Origin: a virus
Length of the DNA: 34,185 bases
Direction: 5' to 3' (one strand)
IMG/VR virus record: IMGVR_UViG_3300030098_003533
Location: 1-34,185 of that record
Below the pieces are notes generated by a model, which was not told the origin of the DNA, made no database searches, and saw nothing but the letters and a program-made list of their open reading frames with translations. Of this stretch, positions 1 through 8,959 are shown in pieces; the first letter of the stretch is position 1; every line of letters starts with the position of its first letter. Made by a program: the position numbers and the translations under genes.

Positions 1-236
1 CACCACAACCGTGGCAGATGCCGCCTCCACAGATAGACCAGTTGGCTAATGGAGAACAATATTATACAGCAAATGGCGGAGGACCTCCACCATTGGCAAC
101 ACAGCAGGGATATACCACATTACCAGTCGGAGCTATTGGCTGGAATATGGCAGGACAACCAATCGACATGAACGGAATGGTTGTAGCAACAACAGGTGAA
201 AAGTTGATGAATACGGCTCTCAGTAGGATATTATAA
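1..236 (+). CDS. Small membrane protein, C-terminal part (continues from 34014 across the window ends)
   Basis: The reading frame is open from base 1 and ends at the TAA at 234-236. It is in phase with the frame that starts at GTG 34014 and runs off the right end; the junction codon would be CCA. The joined protein is about 135 residues: a hydrophobic N-terminal half with one or two membrane segments, then a Pro/Gln/Gly-rich tail, which is the part encoded here. An ATG at 18 could start a 72-residue product, but the longer joined frame is preferred because it has a hydrophobic domain and overlaps the upstream gene in the usual manner of this genome. The stop overlaps the next ATG (TAATG). Function unknown; a structural or membrane-associated virion protein is possible. 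Confidence 0.6.
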   Translation, partial: PQPWQMPPPQIDQLANGEQYYTANGGGPPPLATQQGYTTLPVGAIGWNMAGQPIDMNGMVVATTGEKLMNTALSRIL

Positions 237-985
237 TGGCAAATTATTGTTTAGCTTCTGATGTCGCCAACTTTTTACAAGTTGATAATTTTAGTGGCTC
301 AACAACACCTACAGATTCAGTGGTTAGTACTTTTATTGACATGGCCGAAGCTCGTGTTAATCAACTTACAAATCATGCATGGCACACTAATTCAGCTATA
401 GAAGTAACAGAAGAAAGAGGAAGAATACAGAAAGTAAGAACCAATTCACTTAACAGTGTAGGAAGAATACAATTAGCACATTATCCTGTAATAGCATTTA
501 CTCAACACGCAACTCCTTCTTTAGCACAAACTAATGGAAATATTAAGATTTGGAACTCTAATCAATATACCGACTATTTAGATACAGATAATTCTAAAAC
601 AATGGGGACAACAACTGATGTTGTTAACAAGGATTTTTGGTTAGATACACAAAGAGGTATTATTTATATAGATAATTACAATCTTTTTGATACAATTACA
701 GATTCTCCAGCAGGAGTAGATGCTTATATTTCTTACAAATATGCAACACATCCAACTCCAAATGACATAAAGTTAGCAACTATTTACTTTGCAGCAGCAA
801 CGGTTGCAATGAATGATGATTTAAATTTAATGCCAGAGGGCGATGATTCAATGGATAATTCTACAAAGTCTCAGAAGTTTGAAGACATGGCAATGAAGAT
901 ATTAAAAGACAATAAAAGGTTGGACCGAGACATGACTATGTCAAGGGCAGTTGGTGGTTTTGGAACTGGGTTGGTGACTCGCTAA
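236..985 (+). CDS. Putative head-tail connector (neck) protein
   Basis: 249 residues. The N-terminus (CLASDVANFLQVD, then a stretch with an EARVNQLT helix) and the late helix DIKLATIYFAAATVAMNDD resemble the helical core of gp6/gp15-type head-completion proteins, which dock under the portal. The middle third looks like an inserted beta-rich domain, making the protein longer than the usual 100-150 residues. It follows the membrane-protein gene by TAATG and overlaps the next gene by one base. Its place just before the tail-terminator and tail-tube genes supports a neck role. Family assignment is by pattern and position, so moderate confidence. Confidence 0.6.
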   Translation: MANYCLASDVANFLQVDNFSGSTTPTDSVVSTFIDMAEARVNQLTNHAWHTNSAIEVTEERGRIQKVRTNSLNSVGRIQLAHYPVIAFTQHATPSLAQTNGNIKIWNSNQYTDYLDTDNSKTMGTTTDVVNKDFWLDTQRGIIYIDNYNLFDTITDSPAGVDAYISYKYATHPTPNDIKLATIYFAAATVAMNDDLNLMPEGDDSMDNSTKSQKFEDMAMKILKDNKRLDRDMTMSRAVGGFGTGLVTR

Positions 986-1446
986 TGGCAGTCAGTTTTA
1001 ATGAATTAAACGACCCTGTGACAACAGTATCGAGTTTGTTAGATGATAATTGGGATGTAGGAGACATTGCTGGAACTTCTACAAAGCCAGACATTGGTGA
1101 TTCTTGGGATTTAAATAAAGTTAATTTAAAAGATAATGATGTTGTTAGATGTTATGAAGTGGCAGCTAACCACGATTTTTTAGGTGTGGGGAATGGAGTA
1201 GATAAAGGCACCGCCCGCATTTCGATAGATATTGCAACACAGGTAAGTAGGTCAAGACTTAGAGATTTGTATTCAGAAGTTGTAAGTATTATTAGGGGTG
1301 CAAGGGCAGGAAACGCTGGAACTGCATTACACGCCAATTACGCAGACATAAAATTATTGTCTCGCATAGACCAGTCCGACAAACAACGTCGCTGGTACCG
1401 TTACGTTCTCGATTGTGAAATCACAAGTTACGAGGCGGTGGTATAA
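985..1446 (+). CDS. Putative tail terminator / tail completion protein
   Basis: 153 residues. The pattern of a helix containing RDLYSEVVSIIRGAR followed by strands ending WYRYVLDCEITSYEAVV fits the small alpha/beta tail-terminator or neck proteins that cap the tail tube at the head end. It lies exactly between the connector and the tail-tube gene, where such proteins sit in siphoviruses, and overlaps both by one base. No diagnostic motif is visible, so the call rests on length, fold-like pattern and gene order. Confidence 0.5.
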   Translation: MAVSFNELNDPVTTVSSLLDDNWDVGDIAGTSTKPDIGDSWDLNKVNLKDNDVVRCYEVAANHDFLGVGNGVDKGTARISIDIATQVSRSRLRDLYSEVVSIIRGARAGNAGTALHANYADIKLLSRIDQSDKQRRWYRYVLDCEITSYEAVV

Positions 1447-2726
1447 TGGTAAAAATAACACAAAATATAGAGGCAGCTTACGAACCAGAATCTGCATATG
1501 CAACAGCACCAGGTTCTAATTTGTATCATTTTGGTCTACTGGACACATTTGACCCAAGGCAGGTTGAGAGAAATATAACTCCTGTTCCTTCATTAGGGCA
1601 GTCAACAGATGCACATCATGCAAAAGGACCGCTTGGAGTTACGGTACCTATTAAGGTAGCTTGTAACGGCAACGGTTGGAAACAGCTACTTGGTAAGGCA
1701 ATAGGTGGAACTGAAATTTTAAGTGATAAGCGTGCTAACAATCTTACAACAAGTGTTGAATCACTTGCAGTAATAGCAAAAGAAACAGGCGGTGATTATA
1801 CATTAGTTGCAGGAGTTGTCCCTAATGAGGTAACTTTGTCTGCAGATTATACTACAGGAGGTTACATTACTGTAGAAGCTAATTGTACTGGTTATTATTC
1901 ATTAGATGAAGGCGATGCAAACTTTGATGGGTTTTTGGGAGATGATTACTCTGGTGTAACTTGGCCAGCAGCACCAAGTGCAGACCCATTACTTCCAACT
2001 GATTTATCGGTAACAGTAGGCTTTGCAGCAGCTACAAACAAACTTACAGTAGATGGGCCAGCTAATAGTTCAATAGAAATAGGTGAACAATATATGAGAA
2101 TATTTGATAATCCTACAGGAGGATTAGATACATCTATTTCTTCAGATGGTATTCTTGACCTTACAGCAGGTGCAGAAGATACTATGGAAGAAGTTAAAGC
2201 ATTAATTCATGCAGATGCTAATTGGACATGTACAAGAGGCGGTAGTGATGTTTCTTCTCAAAATTTACTTAAAGGAATTTACAGCACTGAATCTTCACAA
2301 GAGATTTTTGCAACTACAACTATGGCTGCTATTTCAAATTTAAAAACTGTATCTCTTAAAATAGCAAATAATAATGTTCCTATATCAGGAAAAGCAACTG
2401 GAGATGATAGTTCAGTTAAGTGGTTATTAAACAACGCTATAAGCCGTGGTAAGGCAGACGTAACATTAGACCTTACAATGACTGCGGAAAATGAAGATTT
2501 TTACGACAAATATGTAGCAGGGACAACTATCCCATTAATTAGATTAGATTTCGGTACACATGGAAGTATAGCATTGACAAATGGAACTATAACTTCTTTC
2601 TCAAGGCCATTAAGTGCAGGGGGAGAAATAGTAGATACATTGTCTATAAAATTCCGTGGTGCTGGAAATTATAAAAACTTTAGTGCGTATGCAATAAGTT
2701 CAAGCATATCACTTAATCCATCGTAG
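1446..2726 (+). CDS. Major tail tube protein
   Basis: 426 residues. The C-terminal part has the tail-tube pattern: a strand with SNLKTVSLKIANNN, a segment about residues 335-360 with GKADVTLDLTMTAENEDFYD, a hydrophobic strand ending in FGTHG, and a final NGTITSFSRP strand and hairpin. Tube proteins of this type polymerise into stacked rings around the DNA channel. At 426 residues it is larger than the common 150-300, and the region about residues 120-290 looks like one or two inserted beta domains that could project from the tail surface. Position right after the terminator and before the chaperone and tape measure genes supports the call. Confidence 0.65.
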   Translation: MVKITQNIEAAYEPESAYATAPGSNLYHFGLLDTFDPRQVERNITPVPSLGQSTDAHHAKGPLGVTVPIKVACNGNGWKQLLGKAIGGTEILSDKRANNLTTSVESLAVIAKETGGDYTLVAGVVPNEVTLSADYTTGGYITVEANCTGYYSLDEGDANFDGFLGDDYSGVTWPAAPSADPLLPTDLSVTVGFAAATNKLTVDGPANSSIEIGEQYMRIFDNPTGGLDTSISSDGILDLTAGAEDTMEEVKALIHADANWTCTRGGSDVSSQNLLKGIYSTESSQEIFATTTMAAISNLKTVSLKIANNNVPISGKATGDDSSVKWLLNNAISRGKADVTLDLTMTAENEDFYDKYVAGTTIPLIRLDFGTHGSIALTNGTITSFSRPLSAGGEIVDTLSIKFRGAGNYKNFSAYAISSSISLNPS

Positions 2727-2733
2727 GTAGGTT

Positions 2734-3306
2734 ATGGTAAGAGTCAGAGGTCAATTAGACGCCCCTCTGCTTGATATAGGGCAGGTCGAGAAAGAATACT
2801 GGGAAAGAAAAGTAGTTACTCTTCATAGTCTTGCTAAGTTTACCAAACCTAAAGGGTGGCGTAAATATGTTAAAAAAGCAAAGCCGCCTGTAATAGTCCT
2901 TAAAAGGCTTTCGGCAGAAGATTGGGATAAAATAGATATTAAGTTTCATGACATTAAAAAGAAATTAGTAGAGGATGCGCCGATATATCGTCGAATAACT
3001 AATAAAATGATGGAAGAAAAAGAATTAATGACTGCTGAAGATTATAAAATATTGGCCGATGCAAAGTTACGTTCTCTTCCTATTTACATAGGAATGTTAG
3101 AATTAATGATTGAAGAACCTAATATGACATATGACCAAGTACAAAAAATGTGGGATTGTTTAGATGAATATGATAGAGATACATTAGCAAGTTATGTTAA
3201 TATGTTAACTTCTGAAAAAATGGCAGTTGTAAATGACGTTAATAAAAAACGTTTGGCTGAATTTGACCAAATGAAAGCGGAGGCAATGACTAAGTATGGC
3301 AGATGA
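2734..3306 (+). CDS. Putative tail assembly chaperone
   Basis: 190 residues, charged and mostly helical. It starts with a short beta-rich N-terminus, has VIVLKRLSAEDWDKIDIKF near residues 53-71, and continues with helices rich in Lys and Glu. The position between tail tube and tape measure genes is where siphoviruses encode the G/GT chaperones that coat the tape measure during tail assembly. No slippery site or second frame is obvious, so there may be a single form. It overlaps the tape measure gene by 11 bases, suggesting coupled translation. Identification is by position and composition. Confidence 0.5.
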   Translation: MVRVRGQLDAPLLDIGQVEKEYWERKVVTLHSLAKFTKPKGWRKYVKKAKPPVIVLKRLSAEDWDKIDIKFHDIKKKLVEDAPIYRRITNKMMEEKELMTAEDYKILADAKLRSLPIYIGMLELMIEEPNMTYDQVQKMWDCLDEYDRDTLASYVNMLTSEKMAVVNDVNKKRLAEFDQMKAEAMTKYGR

Positions 3307-4000
3307 ATATGTAGTTAGAATTGTGTTAGATGGTGTAGATAATGCTTCGGATGATATAAGTAGAGTTGAAGAGGAGTTAGAGGGATTAACAGGAACTGCA
3401 GGTGCTGCAACGTTAGATTTTGCAATGTTTACTGGAGGTATGGCCTCTATGATAGGTGGTTTAAATCAATTTACTGGAGGTTTAAGAAAATCACACGGAG
3501 CAATGGAAAGACTAGGTATAGGAACTGAAGAAACAAGAGACCAATTAGCTGAAATGTTAGATTGGATAGAATTATTTACAGGACCTTTAGAATCGCTATT
3601 AGCTCTTTTCTTATTAGGTGCAGGTGCGGTAGCGGTTTTCGGTAGTGAAGCATTTGCAGCAGGGGCTGCGTCAATAGGATTAACTTCTGCAGCGAGTGCG
3701 TTGGGTGTTAGTTTAGGTACATTAGTGGGTATTATTGCTGGAGTTATAGTTGTCGTGGTTCTTTTAGCTTATACGTTAATGTTTCATAGAGATGCAGTTG
3801 TAGATATGGCACGTGGGTTTAGAGAATGGGCTGATTATTCTGATGAATTAGACGCAGCTTTATTGCGTCTTAAAAATACTGTAGATGGTTTATTTGATTC
3901 ATTGCGTTCTTCTGGTGGTAATTTAGTAGAAAATATAGACAATAAATTTAGAAAGAGTATATTTGGCGGAGGAGGAGGGTCTATCACTAGATTAGCTTAG
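3296..4000 (+). CDS. Tape measure protein, unusually short
   Basis: 234 residues. It has a short N-terminal beta segment (YVVRIVLDGVDNAS), a helical Gly/Ala/Met-rich part, a long hydrophobic stretch at about residues 96-163 with Gly-Ala-rich membrane-like helices, and a C-terminal amphipathic helix ending in a Gly-rich tail. This is the usual composition of tape measure proteins, which set tail length and can form a channel in the host membrane. At roughly 0.15 nm per residue the predicted tail is only about 35 nm. It sits between chaperone and tail-tip genes; its TAG is followed immediately by the next ATG. Confidence 0.65.
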   Translation: MADEYVVRIVLDGVDNASDDISRVEEELEGLTGTAGAATLDFAMFTGGMASMIGGLNQFTGGLRKSHGAMERLGIGTEETRDQLAEMLDWIELFTGPLESLLALFLLGAGAVAVFGSEAFAAGAASIGLTSAASALGVSLGTLVGIIAGVIVVVVLLAYTLMFHRDAVVDMARGFREWADYSDELDAALLRLKNTVDGLFDSLRSSGGNLVENIDNKFRKSIFGGGGGSITRLA

Positions 4001-7000
4001 ATGGGTGCAACAGCAGACACAAGTAGTAGCAAGATAGACATAACTAGTTCTACATATGTTCAAGAAGACGATAATGAAGCTAATAAAGATGATGCAGATA
4101 TTGCAGTAAACCACAATACTGGTGGCCAAGAAGAAGTGGGGTTGTTGGCATTTCAAGTTGCAGACACGGAAACGCTTGGCATTCCTTCTAATTCAATTCT
4201 AAGAAAAATTCACATTGTATTACGTAGATTAACTGCGGGGCCTGCTAGCGGTACCGTACAAATGTGTTTATTAAATGAAGGTTTTACAGAAAATCAAGCT
4301 AATTGGAAAAGTCCAACAGGAGGTTCTACAATTACTTGGGAACCTGCTTTTGATAATAATTCAGAATCAGATGTTAATCCAGGCCCATTAAAAGGCAAAC
4401 CTTGTGATACCGTTCTTACACAAACAATAGCAGATTATACTTTTGTAATAGATGACAATATAATTGCAGAAGAACGTTTTTCTTTTGGCTCTCAAATTAA
4501 TGTGGGGTTGTGGGACATAGGTGGTGTTGGAATTACATTTGAAGATGATTCTGCTACTTCTAATCAACCACAATATTATGTAACTTATGAAATACCAACT
4601 CCATCTTCTCCTAAAATAAGTATTACTGCTAATCCAGATGGAGTTACTGGAACTATAAATATTGACCAAGATACAGATTCAGAAGATTTGCAAAAATATA
4701 GTATTTGTTGGTCTACTTCTACAAGTTCAGGTTCTCCAAAACATAGTGATAATGTTACAGATTTTACAGATACAGGTAAAACTTCTTTTGATACAAGTAC
4801 ACTTACAGGTAGTGCTTTAGCAACAGAAGATACAAGTTATTATTTTAGATTATATGCTGAAGATTCGGTTAATACAGATGATAATGGAGGGGCTTCTAAT
4901 TTAATACATGTAAGGCGACCTAAAGTAACATTGAGTACTTCTTCAGTTATAACTCCTTCGTCTTTAACAATCGGACAAGAAACATCTTTAACAGTAATTG
5001 CAGATTCAGTTTCAGAAGCTGAATATGGTGGTAAATTTAAAAGTGTTTTAGTAAATTGGGATGCTGGAGCAAGTGACACTGATGCAGATTATAGTGAATA
5101 TTTTTTTAACCAAGCTACAGCACCTGCACTTACTACTGTAGGTAATCTTACAATAACTCATAGATATGATACAGATAGTGCAGGAAGTACAAAAACAATT
5201 AGAGTAAGAGTAAGAGACCCTAATGGTTTTGTAAGTGGTACAGTAGGTTCTGCAGCAACACGTACATTAGCTACAGGTGCAACGGTAGCAGAATCAAATC
5301 CAATTTCACGGTTAACAACAAGTCGGCGTAAAGTGTTGTTTTCTAAGTTTGCAGATTTAAATAATATGTTAACTATTAGTTCTGCACAAAGTAGAGCTAT
5401 TGGTAGTAATAAAGAAATACAAAACCATCTTTTTGCTTGTATTCCAGGTAGAACTGACACCTTATCTACAATGGGGGCTTTTAGTAATAACAATGAGGTG
5501 TTTGATTCTTCATCTAAACGAGTTCAATTTATACAATTAGATGACGGTAATATGTCTTCAATGAGGCTTAAAATTTATGGTCTAGCTTCATTTGCAGCAA
5601 CTGGTGTGCCTTGTGTAGATACGCATCAAGATTTTGCATATTATAAATATGTAAGTGAAGAATTGAAACCAATAGATGGTACTGATGCAAGTGTTGTTTT
5701 TATACCTGGAGATACGGCTGGAGATGATGGGGTAGTAGGTAATTATACTTATAATATATTTAAGAGTGTAGAAGCTGCAATAGTGACTACAGCAGATGCG
5801 ACAGATACAAATGGAAGTCGTTATATTTTAACAGCACGTAAAGACGATTGGACAATGCATTGGTCTGGTATATTAATTAATGAAGCTTTAGACAATTCAG
5901 AAAGAATAATTGATGTAGATAATACTGGTATCTTTAAAGCAGGACAGACTATTAGAATAGGTGCAGAATATATGAAAATAATTAGGGTTGATTCAGATGA
6001 TGATAGATTATATGTTATTAGAGGTTATTTTTCTAGTACAAAGGCATCGCATTCAGATGATGCTGAAATTAGAATAGTAGACCCTTTTATGATTAACAAT
6101 GAATTAAGATATGTATCTGATACATCTGTTCCTCTTGATAATATGTTTACTAGATATAGATGGGGTGGGTTTGCAAGAGTTAAAGGATTGAACAGTGGAG
6201 GTAAAATAGATTTTGTTGTTTATGATGGCTCAGGTACGGGAGTTGGTGATTCTATTACATTACAATCTCTTAACACTGCTATTGGTTCTGCAAATGATAC
6301 TTGTTGGATAAATAACGGTTTTTTCGAAGGAGATATAATTGCAGTAGGTAATACTTCTAATAATGGCAGTTATAGCACTCCTAAATATTATAAGTTAGCT
6401 GGTTTTGAATCTTCAGGTAGTGGTATTTTTGATACGGCTTACGTTTATGGAACTGATGTTGATGATTATATAACTGCAGGTGTTGCAACTGAGGCTAATC
6501 AAGAAGCAGATATTGTAAGGATAATAAGTAATCCAAATAGAACAGTTGGATTTTCTACATCTACAACTGATAGTGATTTTGTTACTTTTGAATCTGTTGT
6601 AATAGATGATGATGCAACTTCATTCTTTGTTAACTCTGACTTGTCTCATACTACTGTATTTGTTGCACAACCAAGTGTACTTGATTTAATTACTACCACA
6701 GATTATGATACAGGGACTACTGAAAATTCTTTGACTTCAGCAGACATTGCAATATCTAATGTTCAAAAAAGTAGAGAAGGTGGTGTTGTGGGTGTTATGC
6801 CTTTAGGTAATCGTAAATATCCAGTTAGTGTTGTTCGTAACAAAATGGGGTTGCCTACGTTAAATTTAAGTCTTAGGATAATGTCTAATACTGGTTTGCG
6901 TAAAATACGTTCTTTAATTGAAGGAGATACTTATGATTATGTATTTTTAGATAACAGGCAAATTACTACTCCAGGCACTGTTGACGTTACATATAGAATG

Positions 7001-7096
7001 AAGTATATAGATGGCACTTTACATCAAAGGCCAGACTTAGGTTCAGATTATTTAGCAGACCTTCGTTTTATAATTGTAGGTGAGGATGTTACTTAG
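4001..7096 (+). CDS. Multidomain tail-tip protein: beta-sandwich and FN3-like domains with a Dit-like C-terminus
   Basis: 1031 residues. Visible parts: an N-terminal beta-sandwich (about 25-195) with the FTENQANWKSP...TW pattern of DNRLRE-type carbohydrate-binding domains; FN3- and PKD-like beta repeats at about 200-410; a middle domain with a capsid- or tube-like beta composition; and a C-terminal domain (about 920-1031) with LNLSLRIMSNTGLRKIRSLIEGDTYDYVFLD, which resembles distal tail proteins. The product probably forms the tail tip ring with protruding domains that bind host surface glycans. It follows the tape measure with no spacer and precedes the hub gene with no spacer. The Dit assignment is inference. 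Confidence 0.55.
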   Translation: MGATADTSSSKIDITSSTYVQEDDNEANKDDADIAVNHNTGGQEEVGLLAFQVADTETLGIPSNSILRKIHIVLRRLTAGPASGTVQMCLLNEGFTENQANWKSPTGGSTITWEPAFDNNSESDVNPGPLKGKPCDTVLTQTIADYTFVIDDNIIAEERFSFGSQINVGLWDIGGVGITFEDDSATSNQPQYYVTYEIPTPSSPKISITANPDGVTGTINIDQDTDSEDLQKYSICWSTSTSSGSPKHSDNVTDFTDTGKTSFDTSTLTGSALATEDTSYYFRLYAEDSVNTDDNGGASNLIHVRRPKVTLSTSSVITPSSLTIGQETSLTVIADSVSEAEYGGKFKSVLVNWDAGASDTDADYSEYFFNQATAPALTTVGNLTITHRYDTDSAGSTKTIRVRVRDPNGFVSGTVGSAATRTLATGATVAESNPISRLTTSRRKVLFSKFADLNNMLTISSAQSRAIGSNKEIQNHLFACIPGRTDTLSTMGAFSNNNEVFDSSSKRVQFIQLDDGNMSSMRLKIYGLASFAATGVPCVDTHQDFAYYKYVSEELKPIDGTDASVVFIPGDTAGDDGVVGNYTYNIFKSVEAAIVTTADATDTNGSRYILTARKDDWTMHWSGILINEALDNSERIIDVDNTGIFKAGQTIRIGAEYMKIIRVDSDDDRLYVIRGYFSSTKASHSDDAEIRIVDPFMINNELRYVSDTSVPLDNMFTRYRWGGFARVKGLNSGGKIDFVVYDGSGTGVGDSITLQSLNTAIGSANDTCWINNGFFEGDIIAVGNTSNNGSYSTPKYYKLAGFESSGSGIFDTAYVYGTDVDDYITAGVATEANQEADIVRIISNPNRTVGFSTSTTDSDFVTFESVVIDDDATSFFVNSDLSHTTVFVAQPSVLDLITTTDYDTGTTENSLTSADIAISNVQKSREGGVVGVMPLGNRKYPVSVVRNKMGLPTLNLSLRIMSNTGLRKIRSLIEGDTYDYVFLDNRQITTPGTVDVTYRMKYIDGTLHQRPDLGSDYLADLRFIIVGEDVT

Positions 7097-8179
7097 ATGT
7101 CTATCATTGAACGAAAAAATTTAGTTTCTGACCTTATTGATTTTGAATGTACTGTAGATGGCGTGCCTTTTCCATTTCTTACTGGTCTTGAATATCAACA
7201 CACTGTAGACTCTGCACGTGTAATCAAAGCTTCAGTATCAGGTATAGAGCCAATCGCACTTCTTACTATAGGTTCTAAAGTTGTTATAAAAGTAGGGACT
7301 AACGAAACTACACATAATTTAGATTTTGTAGGATTAATTACAGAATTTTCACCATCTTATTCTGAATCAAAATTTACTGCAGTAGATTATATTACTGAAT
7401 TACAAACATCAGAATTAGTTGAATATGTTGAAAATGACATATTAGGTGAAGATTTATATTATTTAGCTGCAAATGCTTGTGATTATAGAGAAATAGATGT
7501 ATCTGAATTAAAAGAAGGTAGTGGAATTAAAGCTACAAAGGATATGAATTTAACAGGTTTAATGACTCGTAGACAGTTTATTGATAAATGTTTTAGGTAT
7601 ATGGTAGAAGTAAGAGATGATAATTATCATAAATCTGCAGTAGCGTTACAATGGAGATATGCAATAAGAAAAAATGAAGTAATGGATTTCTGGTTAGAAG
7701 ACCCTTCTAATTTTACTACTCGGCCTTTGTTAACTATTTCAGACGAAAGTAATAATTTAACAGGCCCTGGATTAATCGGCAATATAAATTCAAGTACAAT
7801 GGTTAATAGTGCTACATATCAAAGTAATAAAGACACTACCTTATTTGCAACTATTACAGATGAAGATAGTGTAGCAAGACATGGGATATATGGTAAAGTA
7901 TATCAAATCAATACATTAAGAAAAGATAGGTTAGAAGAATTAGCTTATCAAACAGTTTTATTACATAAAGAACCTACTCTCTCATATAAAGTAGTTATGT
8001 CTGAAGCTGAACATGTTACTTTAGGTGATTATATAAGAGTAAAAATACCTACTCTTGATAAAGATATAATTTTACCAGTAGTAGATGTAACACATACTTT
8101 TCAAGAAAGTGTAAGTAGTTCTATACTTCTAGGTACACCAAATCTAAGTATATCTCAATACATTGCATCATTAGTATAG
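7097..8179 (+). CDS. Tail hub protein (gp27/gpD-like)
   Basis: 360 residues. The N-terminal beta domain contains DFECTVDGVPFP, IGSKVVIKVG and the segment GLITEFSPSYSESKFTAVDY, which is the classic pattern of baseplate hub proteins of the gp27/late-control family. A middle helical region contains MTRRQFIDKCFRYM. The C-terminus includes LGDYIRVKIPTLDKDIILPVVDVTHTF, again hub-like. It would seal the tail at the distal end and bind the tip protein encoded just upstream. It is the last rightward gene before the terminator at 8186-8237. Confidence 0.65.
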   Translation: MSIIERKNLVSDLIDFECTVDGVPFPFLTGLEYQHTVDSARVIKASVSGIEPIALLTIGSKVVIKVGTNETTHNLDFVGLITEFSPSYSESKFTAVDYITELQTSELVEYVENDILGEDLYYLAANACDYREIDVSELKEGSGIKATKDMNLTGLMTRRQFIDKCFRYMVEVRDDNYHKSAVALQWRYAIRKNEVMDFWLEDPSNFTTRPLLTISDESNNLTGPGLIGNINSSTMVNSATYQSNKDTTLFATITDEDSVARHGIYGKVYQINTLRKDRLEELAYQTVLLHKEPTLSYKVVMSEAEHVTLGDYIRVKIPTLDKDIILPVVDVTHTFQESVSSSILLGTPNLSISQYIASLV

Positions 8180-8182
8180 ACA

Positions 8183-8327
8183 CACACACCTTTGTTTCCA
8201 CTGGAACTTTCTAAAGGTGTCTTGTTATTTTTTTTATAATTTTCAGAGAGGTACGGCGGCTTATTAGCTATAGTAGAAGTATATCATTTATTCTAGTAAA
8301 AAGTTCCAGTGGAAATGAAGGTGTCTG
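8183..8327. repeat. Long inverted repeat between converging operons
   Basis: The arm at 8183-8210 and the arm at about 8298-8327 are inverse complements over about 28 bases with two or three mismatches. Each arm contains the odd palindrome TTCCACTGGAA or its complement. The 87-base spacer holds the T-run and no gene. It could be a two-way terminator, a protein-binding site or a recombination site. Confidence 0.7.
8186..8237 (+). terminator. Terminator after the tail hub gene
   Basis: ACACCTTT at 8186-8193 pairs perfectly with AAAGGTGT at 8213-8220, and the hairpin is followed by a T-rich run at 8221-8235. It lies just past the hub stop codon, between converging operons, so it should end the late rightward transcript. 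Poly-T runs are the usual archaeal termination signal. Confidence 0.6.
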
Positions 8328-8332
8328 TCTCT

Positions 8333-8518
8333 CTATTTCTTATCTAAATAATTAATAAATTCTTGGTTTTCTTTAATAGAAATAGTTTCTGCTTGGATTT
8401 TAGTATTCTTTTTATTCATTACATATCCACACCGAAAGCATTTCCAAGACTTGTATCTGCTTTCGGCTGCTCTGGTTGTGTAGCACTTAGGACATTTTAG
8501 TATGTAGTTAGTCGCCAT
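8333..8518 (-). CDS. Small zinc-ribbon protein
   Basis: 61 residues starting MATNYI. It has two Cys-x2-Cys knuckles, CPKC and CFRC, spaced by about 18 residues, the layout of a zinc ribbon that binds nucleic acid or protein. A start 15 bases upstream (MVNTC) is possible but overlaps the neighbouring gene further. It is the last gene of the leftward operon led by the nuclease gene at 9850-10548 and overlaps its upstream neighbour by 11 bases. Specific function unknown. Confidence 0.65.
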   Translation of the reverse strand: MATNYILKCPKCYTTRAAESRYKSWKCFRCGYVMNKKNTKIQAETISIKENQEFINYLDKK

Positions 8519-8657
8519 ACATGTATTTACCATTGTAGCAATATGGACATGTATCTATTTCTTCTTTTTCATCAAATTCCATCTCTACTATCTCGCCACA
8601 ATCAGGACATTCAGTAATGCCACTACCATCAACAAAGTCACATATGTCGTATTCCAT
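8508..8657 (-). CDS. Small zinc-ribbon protein
   Basis: 49 residues, acidic, with CPDC and CPYC knuckles. This fits a four-cysteine zinc ribbon. The frame runs from the ATG at 8657 to the TAA at 8508-8510 and nests between two similar genes with overlap or a 1-base gap, the pattern of a translated operon. Function unknown. Confidence 0.55.
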   Translation of the reverse strand: MEYDICDFVDGSGITECPDCGEIVEMEFDEKEEIDTCPYCYNGKYMYGD

Positions 8658-8658
8658 A

Positions 8659-8733
8659 TTATTCTACCAACTTACCACATATAAGACATTTCCATCCATC
8701 ATCACCACAGATTTGAGCTTCGTGTTTACACAT
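8659..8733 (-). CDS. Tiny Cys/His-rich peptide
   Basis: 24 residues, MCKHEAQICGDDGWKCLICG followed by KLVE. It has Cys2, His4, Cys9 and a CLIC knuckle, so it could bind one zinc ion. It overlaps the upstream gene by 8 bases and ends one base before the next start. Its size makes it uncertain, but the in-operon packing favours real translation. Confidence 0.4.
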   Translation of the reverse strand: MCKHEAQICGDDGWKCLICGKLVE

Positions 8734-8959
8734 CTAATCTCTTTCCTAAATGACTTATTTTAGTTTCTACAGCTCTAACATGGCCTACTACATATATCAT
8801 ATTATCACTATGACCATAACCTTTCCTGCCATGATACTGTCTAGGTCTTTCCCATATTCCTAATCTGTTGTGATGATTAGGATGATATACTTCTTTTAAT
8901 TGATTAAGCCATCGTTTAGCAACAGCTAACGAATTAACTCTAACTATTTTAGTTGCCAT
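8726..8959 (-). CDS. Hypothetical basic protein
   Basis: 77 residues starting MATKIVRV. This start is chosen over the upstream ATG at 8980 because AAAGGAG lies 7 bases before it. The protein is rich in His, Arg and Tyr (HPNHHNR, PRQYHGRKGYGHSD) and ends in a helix. No family recognised; nucleic-acid binding would fit the composition. Confidence 0.6.
   Translation of the reverse strand: MATKIVRVNSLAVAKRWLNQLKEVYHPNHHNRLGIWERPRQYHGRKGYGHSDNMIYVVGHVRAVETKISHLGKRLDV

Noticed and set aside
8183-8327. CRISPR-like repeat unit
   Set aside because: Only two arms and in inverted orientation; no series of spacers.
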